Part shown: positions 61,453 to 64,000 of the stretch, one piece after another
Numbering within the stretch: the first letter of the stretch is position 1
Layout of the letters: every line of letters starts with the position of its first letter
Source: Foliimonas ilicis
Lineage (GTDB): Bacteria; Pseudomonadota; Alphaproteobacteria; Rhizobiales; Rhizobiaceae
NCBI RefSeq assembly: GCF_039939195.1
Contig: NZ_JBDUUH010000007.1
Location: forward strand, 1-64,000
DNA length: 64,000 nucleotides
Direction of reading: 5' to 3'
Notes under the pieces: model-generated
What the model saw: only the letters and a program-made list of their open reading frames with translations
The model's database searches: none
What the model was told of the DNA's origin: nothing
Program-made: the position numbers and the translations under genes

Positions 61453-61968
61453 TTAGTTTGTGACGTCGGCCGCAACCTTGATCGACACGATCTTGTCCGG
61501 ATCCTGCACAGGCTCGCCGCGCTTGATCTTGTCGACATTTTCCATGCCTTCGATGACCTGGCCCCAGACCGTGTACTGGCGGTTCAGGAAGCCTGCATCG
61601 TCAAAGCAGATGAAGAACTGCGAGTTGGCCGAGTTCGGGTTCTGCGAACGGGCCATCGAGCAGGTGCCGCGGCCGTGATTGGCATTGGAAAACTCAGCCT
61701 TGAGATCGGGACGATCCGAACCGCCCATGCCAGCACGGGCCGGATTGAAATCCTTGCCCGTCGATTTTCCGAACTTCACGTCGCCGGTCTGCGCCATGAA
61801 ACCTTCGATCACGCGGTGGAAAACGACGCCATCATAAGCGCCTTCGCGTGCGAGTTCCTTGATGCGGGCAACGTGGCCCGGTGCCAGATCAGGGAAAAGC
61901 TCGATGACTACATTGCCCTTGGTCGTTTCCATGATGAGCGCGTTTTCGCGATCCTTGATTTCGGCCAT
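61453..61968 (-). CDS. peptidyl-prolyl cis-trans isomerase (cytosolic cyclophilin)
   Basis: A 171-residue cyclophilin without a signal peptide. Active-site segments are present: YDGVVFHRVIEGFMAQTGDV and GTCSMARSQNPNSANSQFFI. Cyclophilins speed proline isomerisation in folding. The ATG at 61968 (MAEIKDRENAL) is preferred; a TTG three codons upstream is possible. It is adjacent to a second, exported cyclophilin, giving one cytosolic and one periplasmic paralogue in tandem. The gene precedes ydcZ by 18 bases. Confidence 0.94.
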   Translation of the reverse strand: MAEIKDRENALIMETTKGNVVIELFPDLAPGHVARIKELAREGAYDGVVFHRVIEGFMAQTGDVKFGKSTGKDFNPARAGMGGSDRPDLKAEFSNANHGRGTCSMARSQNPNSANSQFFICFDDAGFLNRQYTVWGQVIEGMENVDKIKRGEPVQDPDKIVSIKVAADVTN

Positions 61969-61999
61969 AAGATTCAATCCTTTTGTGCTTTAGCGATAG

Positions 62000-62587
62000 T
62001 TAGTTGCCGTCCGCAGCGATGCGGACCTTGACCATGCGGTCGGGGTCGTTGACGACGCCGTTCATGGACGAGTCGCCTTTCTTGATATTGTCCACCAGTT
62101 CGATGCCGCTCTCGACATTGCCGACGACGGTATACTGGCCATCAAGCTGAGGTGCCGGTGCGAACATGATGAAGAACTGCGAGTTGGCCGAATCCGGGCT
62201 CTGAGCGCGAGCCATGCCGACCGTTCCGCGAACGAAGCGTTCCTGCGAGAATTCGGCTGGAAGATTAGGCCGCTGCGAACCACCCGTTCCGGCGCGTTGC
62301 GCATTGTAGCTATCATTCATGTCGCCAAACTCGACATCGCCGGTCTGCGCCATGAAACCGTCGATGACGCGATGGAAAGCGACATTGTCGTAAGCGCCTT
62401 CGCGAACCAGCGCCTTGATCTGCTCGACATGCTTGGGTGCAACGTCGGGACGCAGGGCGATCGTCACGTCGCCATCCTTGAGCGTGATGATCATCGTGTT
62501 TTCAGGCTCGGCCGCAAATGCGGACGCAGCGCCAGCCAAAAGGCCGATGGAAACGATGAAAGACGTCGCAAGTCTTCTGAGCCGCAT
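62000..62587 (-). CDS. peptidyl-prolyl cis-trans isomerase (periplasmic cyclophilin)
   Basis: A 195-residue cyclophilin with a signal peptide (MRLRRLATSFIVSIGLLAGAASAFAA). Active-site segments: YDNVAFHRVIDGFMAQTGDV and GTVGMARAQSPDSANSQFFI. It is expected to act on exported proteins in the periplasm. AGGAGG precedes the ATG. It follows coaD by 17 bases and precedes the cytosolic paralogue by 31 bases. The two proteins align closely in the core, pointing to tandem duplication with one copy exported. Confidence 0.94.
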   Translation of the reverse strand: MRLRRLATSFIVSIGLLAGAASAFAAEPENTMIITLKDGDVTIALRPDVAPKHVEQIKALVREGAYDNVAFHRVIDGFMAQTGDVEFGDMNDSYNAQRAGTGGSQRPNLPAEFSQERFVRGTVGMARAQSPDSANSQFFIMFAPAPQLDGQYTVVGNVESGIELVDNIKKGDSSMNGVVNDPDRMVKVRIAADGN

Positions 62588-62604
62588 GGAAGCTCCTCCT
62601 GATT

Positions 62605-63105
62605 CTATTTGGCGAATTTCTGTTCAAGAATGCCGGCAACAGCTTTTGGTACGAATGGACGAATATTGCCGCCCATCGATGCTATCTGGCGAACAAGTGT
62701 GGCGGTAATCGTGCGAACCGAGGGGCTCGCGGGCAAAAAGATGGTCTGTAGATCGGGTGCCATCGTCTCATTCATACCGGCCATCTGCATTTCATAGTCC
62801 AGGTCTGTGCCGTCGCGCAGGCCGCGTATCATGATCGAAGCGCCATTTTCGCGTGCCGCGTCTATCACCAATCCATCGAACGACACCACCTTGATGCGTT
62901 CGGCGTCGTTCCCGAATTCGTCCTGCATGGACTGTTTTATGAGTTCCACGCGCTCTTCAAAGGTAAAGAGCGGCTTCTTTCCCGGATGAATGCCGATTGC
63001 CGCATAAACTGTATCCGCAACGGCCAGAGACGCTTTCAAAACGTCCAGATGTCCGTTGGTCAGCGGGTCGAAAGACCCGGCATATATCGCGATACGTTCG
63101 ATCAT
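62605..63105 (-). CDS. coaD: phosphopantetheine adenylyltransferase
   Basis: A 166-residue nucleotidyltransferase making dephospho-CoA, the fourth step of coenzyme A synthesis. It has the HxGH-type motif in YAGSFDPLTNGHLDVLKASL, the second signature SIMIRGLRDGTDLDYEMQMAGMN, and the C-terminal SSxxVR-like ASPSVRTITATLVRQIASMGG. It is the first gene of the leftward operon coaD-cyclophilin-cyclophilin-ydcZ-queA-tgt. gyrA lies upstream on the same strand, 364 bases away. Confidence 0.95.
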   Translation of the reverse strand: MIERIAIYAGSFDPLTNGHLDVLKASLAVADTVYAAIGIHPGKKPLFTFEERVELIKQSMQDEFGNDAERIKVVSFDGLVIDAARENGASIMIRGLRDGTDLDYEMQMAGMNETMAPDLQTIFLPASPSVRTITATLVRQIASMGGNIRPFVPKAVAGILEQKFAK

Positions 63106-63278
63106 TGGCTGCTTCTAACTGTCTCGATCAAGGATGGCAATCTGCCGGTCATAACCCGTTTTGGTTGGTGAACACGCAATGAACAGCGTCCTCACAATAG
63201 AGTCAGCTCCCGTTCTTTAGAAACTGCGATGAAACCAAATCGCCATCTGTCCGTTATGAAGACAAGGAGAATAGACCA

Positions 63279-63386
63279 ATGATGATAATCATGCTTGCAA
63301 TGTCAATGACTGTCGCCATGCTCATCGCAACTGCTTTCGGCCTTCATCAGGAGGCGGAGAAAGTACGTCACACGGAAAAGAATAGA
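63279..63386 (+). CDS. 35-residue single-span membrane peptide
   Basis: A small frame not predicted by length rules but with a strong ribosome site: AAGGAGA lies eight bases before ATG 63279. The product is MMIIMLAMSMTVAMLIATAF followed by a short charged tail GLHQEAEKSTSHGKE, so one Met-rich membrane helix with a polar C-terminus. It lies in the gyrA-coaD gap on the opposite strand. Family not recognised. Small single-span proteins often bind larger membrane complexes, but no partner can be named. Confidence 0.5.
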
Positions 63387-63428
63387 ACCTATTCGAATTT
63401 CGGTATTCGATAATTTCCAAGCAAGCCG

Positions 63429-63453
63429 CGTCGCACTTTTATCAAGCGCGACG
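63429..63453 (-). terminator. hairpin just downstream of gyrA
   Basis: On the minus strand CGTCGCGCT (63453-63445) pairs with AGTGCGACG (63437-63429), nine base pairs with one G-T, loop TGATAAA. It starts 16 bases after the gyrA stop. No U-run follows, so it may be a weak terminator or a 3' end stabiliser. Confidence 0.5.
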
Positions 63454-63469
63454 CTTTAAACTTGTGACT

Positions 63470-64000
63470 TCAAGCCTCAGGTGCCTGCTCATCCGTTGCT
63501 TCTACTGAAGCGCTCTCTTCAGGCTCAACCAAAGCGCCTTCTTCGAGAATCTCGTCTTCCGCCTGCGGATCGGAGATGCGCTCGACAGAGACAACCTTCT
63601 CATCATCAGCCGTATTGAAGATCGTGACGCCTTTGGTGGCGCGGCTGGCCGTACGGATTCCGCTGACAGGCACACGAATAACCTGTCCGCCATCCGACAC
63701 CATCATGATCTGGTCGGCAGGTTCGACCGGGAATGCGGCAACGAGGCTGCCGATTTCAGCAACCTTGGAAACGTCCGTGGCACGGATACCCTTGCCGCCA
63801 CGTCCGGTAAGCCGGAAATCGTAGGACGATGAGCGTTTGCCATAGCCATATTCGGTAACGGTCAAGACGAACTGTTCGCGCGCCTTCAGCTCGTCATAAC
63901 GCTCCTGCGAAAGGCTTGCGTCTTCGACGACTTCCTCATTGGTCAGCGCTATTTCTTCGTCTTCGCCAGTAGCAAGTCTGCGCTCGACTGCAGACTGCTT
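63470..64000 (-). CDS. gyrA: DNA gyrase subunit A, C-terminal part (cut by window edge)
   Basis: The last 176 codons of gyrA, continuing beyond the right edge. The segment contains late blades of the C-terminal DNA-wrapping beta-pinwheel: FVLTVTEYGYGKRSSSYDFRL, GRGGKGIRATDVSKVAEIGSLVAAF and VIRVPVSGIRTASRATKGVTIF. It ends in an acidic tail (DPQAEDEILEEGALVEPEES), typical of GyrA and thought to tune wrapping. The catalytic Tyr and GyrA-box lie outside the window. coaD follows on the same strand after a 364-base gap holding a small opposite-strand gene. Confidence 0.95.
   Translation of the reverse strand, partial: KQSAVERRLATGEDEEIALTNEEVVEDASLSQERYDELKAREQFVLTVTEYGYGKRSSSYDFRLTGRGGKGIRATDVSKVAEIGSLVAAFPVEPADQIMMVSDGGQVIRVPVSGIRTASRATKGVTIFNTADDEKVVSVERISDPQAEDEILEEGALVEPEESASVEATDEQAPEA

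Overview
The window reads as a chromosomal segment of an alphaproteobacterium of the order Hyphomicrobiales, most probably family Brucellaceae (Brucella/Ochrobactrum or a close relative). Supporting marks are a BA14K-family protein, an invasion-associated locus B (IalB) protein, a phosphatidylcholine synthase of the Pcs type, the gyrA-coaD-cyclophilin-cyclophilin-queA-tgt order, a GGAAC/CGTT (EcfG-type) promoter, and moderately GC-rich coding sequence. No sequence search was possible; family assignments rest on motifs seen in the translations.

Layout. 1-7.8 kb: the edge of a probable IS30-type transposase, then a leftward housekeeping run (metallo-beta-lactamase-fold hydrolase, TatD, MetG, HolB, Tmk, DacF, RlpA). 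8-14 kb: small accessory genes (ankyrin protein, a terminated structured RNA, an 80-residue basic protein, a DUF4336 protein), then two drug-efflux modules, each an MFS pump divergent from its regulator: HxlR with twin operators, and SoxR with a complete SoxR box in a 19-bp-spaced promoter. 14-29 kb: tRNA-Ser, an aldo/keto reductase, a leftward operon for a carbohydrate-type ABC importer with an amidase and an M20 peptidase, and a hexonate module (Zn-dehydrogenase, tagaturonate reductase-like protein, altronate dehydratase) divergent from an unusual GntR regulator with two winged-helix domains. 29-39 kb: TerC membrane protein, a BMP-type (nucleoside-like) ABC importer, quinone oxidoreductase, Pcs, a UbiH-like hydroxylase, an AEC transporter, HspQ and IalB. 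39-53 kb: a YejA-like binding protein, a DsbA-like protein, Mfd, SdhE, RecG, a DUF502 membrane protein, GlmS, GlmU and CcdA. 53-59 kb: tRNA-Lys and a truncated tRNA-Lys copy, BA14K, and a four-gene operon (circularly permuted ATP-grasp, alpha-E protein, transglutaminase-like protein, Anbu proteasome-like peptidase) divergent from a DUF4864 protein. 59-64 kb: tgt, queA, a YdcZ-like transporter, two cyclophilins, coaD, a 35-residue membrane peptide and the 3' end of gyrA.

How the parts work together. The most interesting locus is the Anbu operon at 54.2-58.1 kb. An ATP-grasp ligase, an alpha-helical partner, a papain-like transglutaminase-fold protein and a self-compartmentalising peptidase together suggest an amide-bond tagging or peptide-synthesis and removal system whose substrate is unknown. 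The family association has been noted in comparative genomics, but the chemistry is not established here. The hexonate genes are consistent with L-galactonate to tagaturonate to altronate to 2-keto-3-deoxygluconate. Regulatory DNA is unusually readable: a SoxR box, paired HxlR-type palindromes, twin TTATGGATAA sites over a strong promoter, an EcfG-type promoter and several hairpins.
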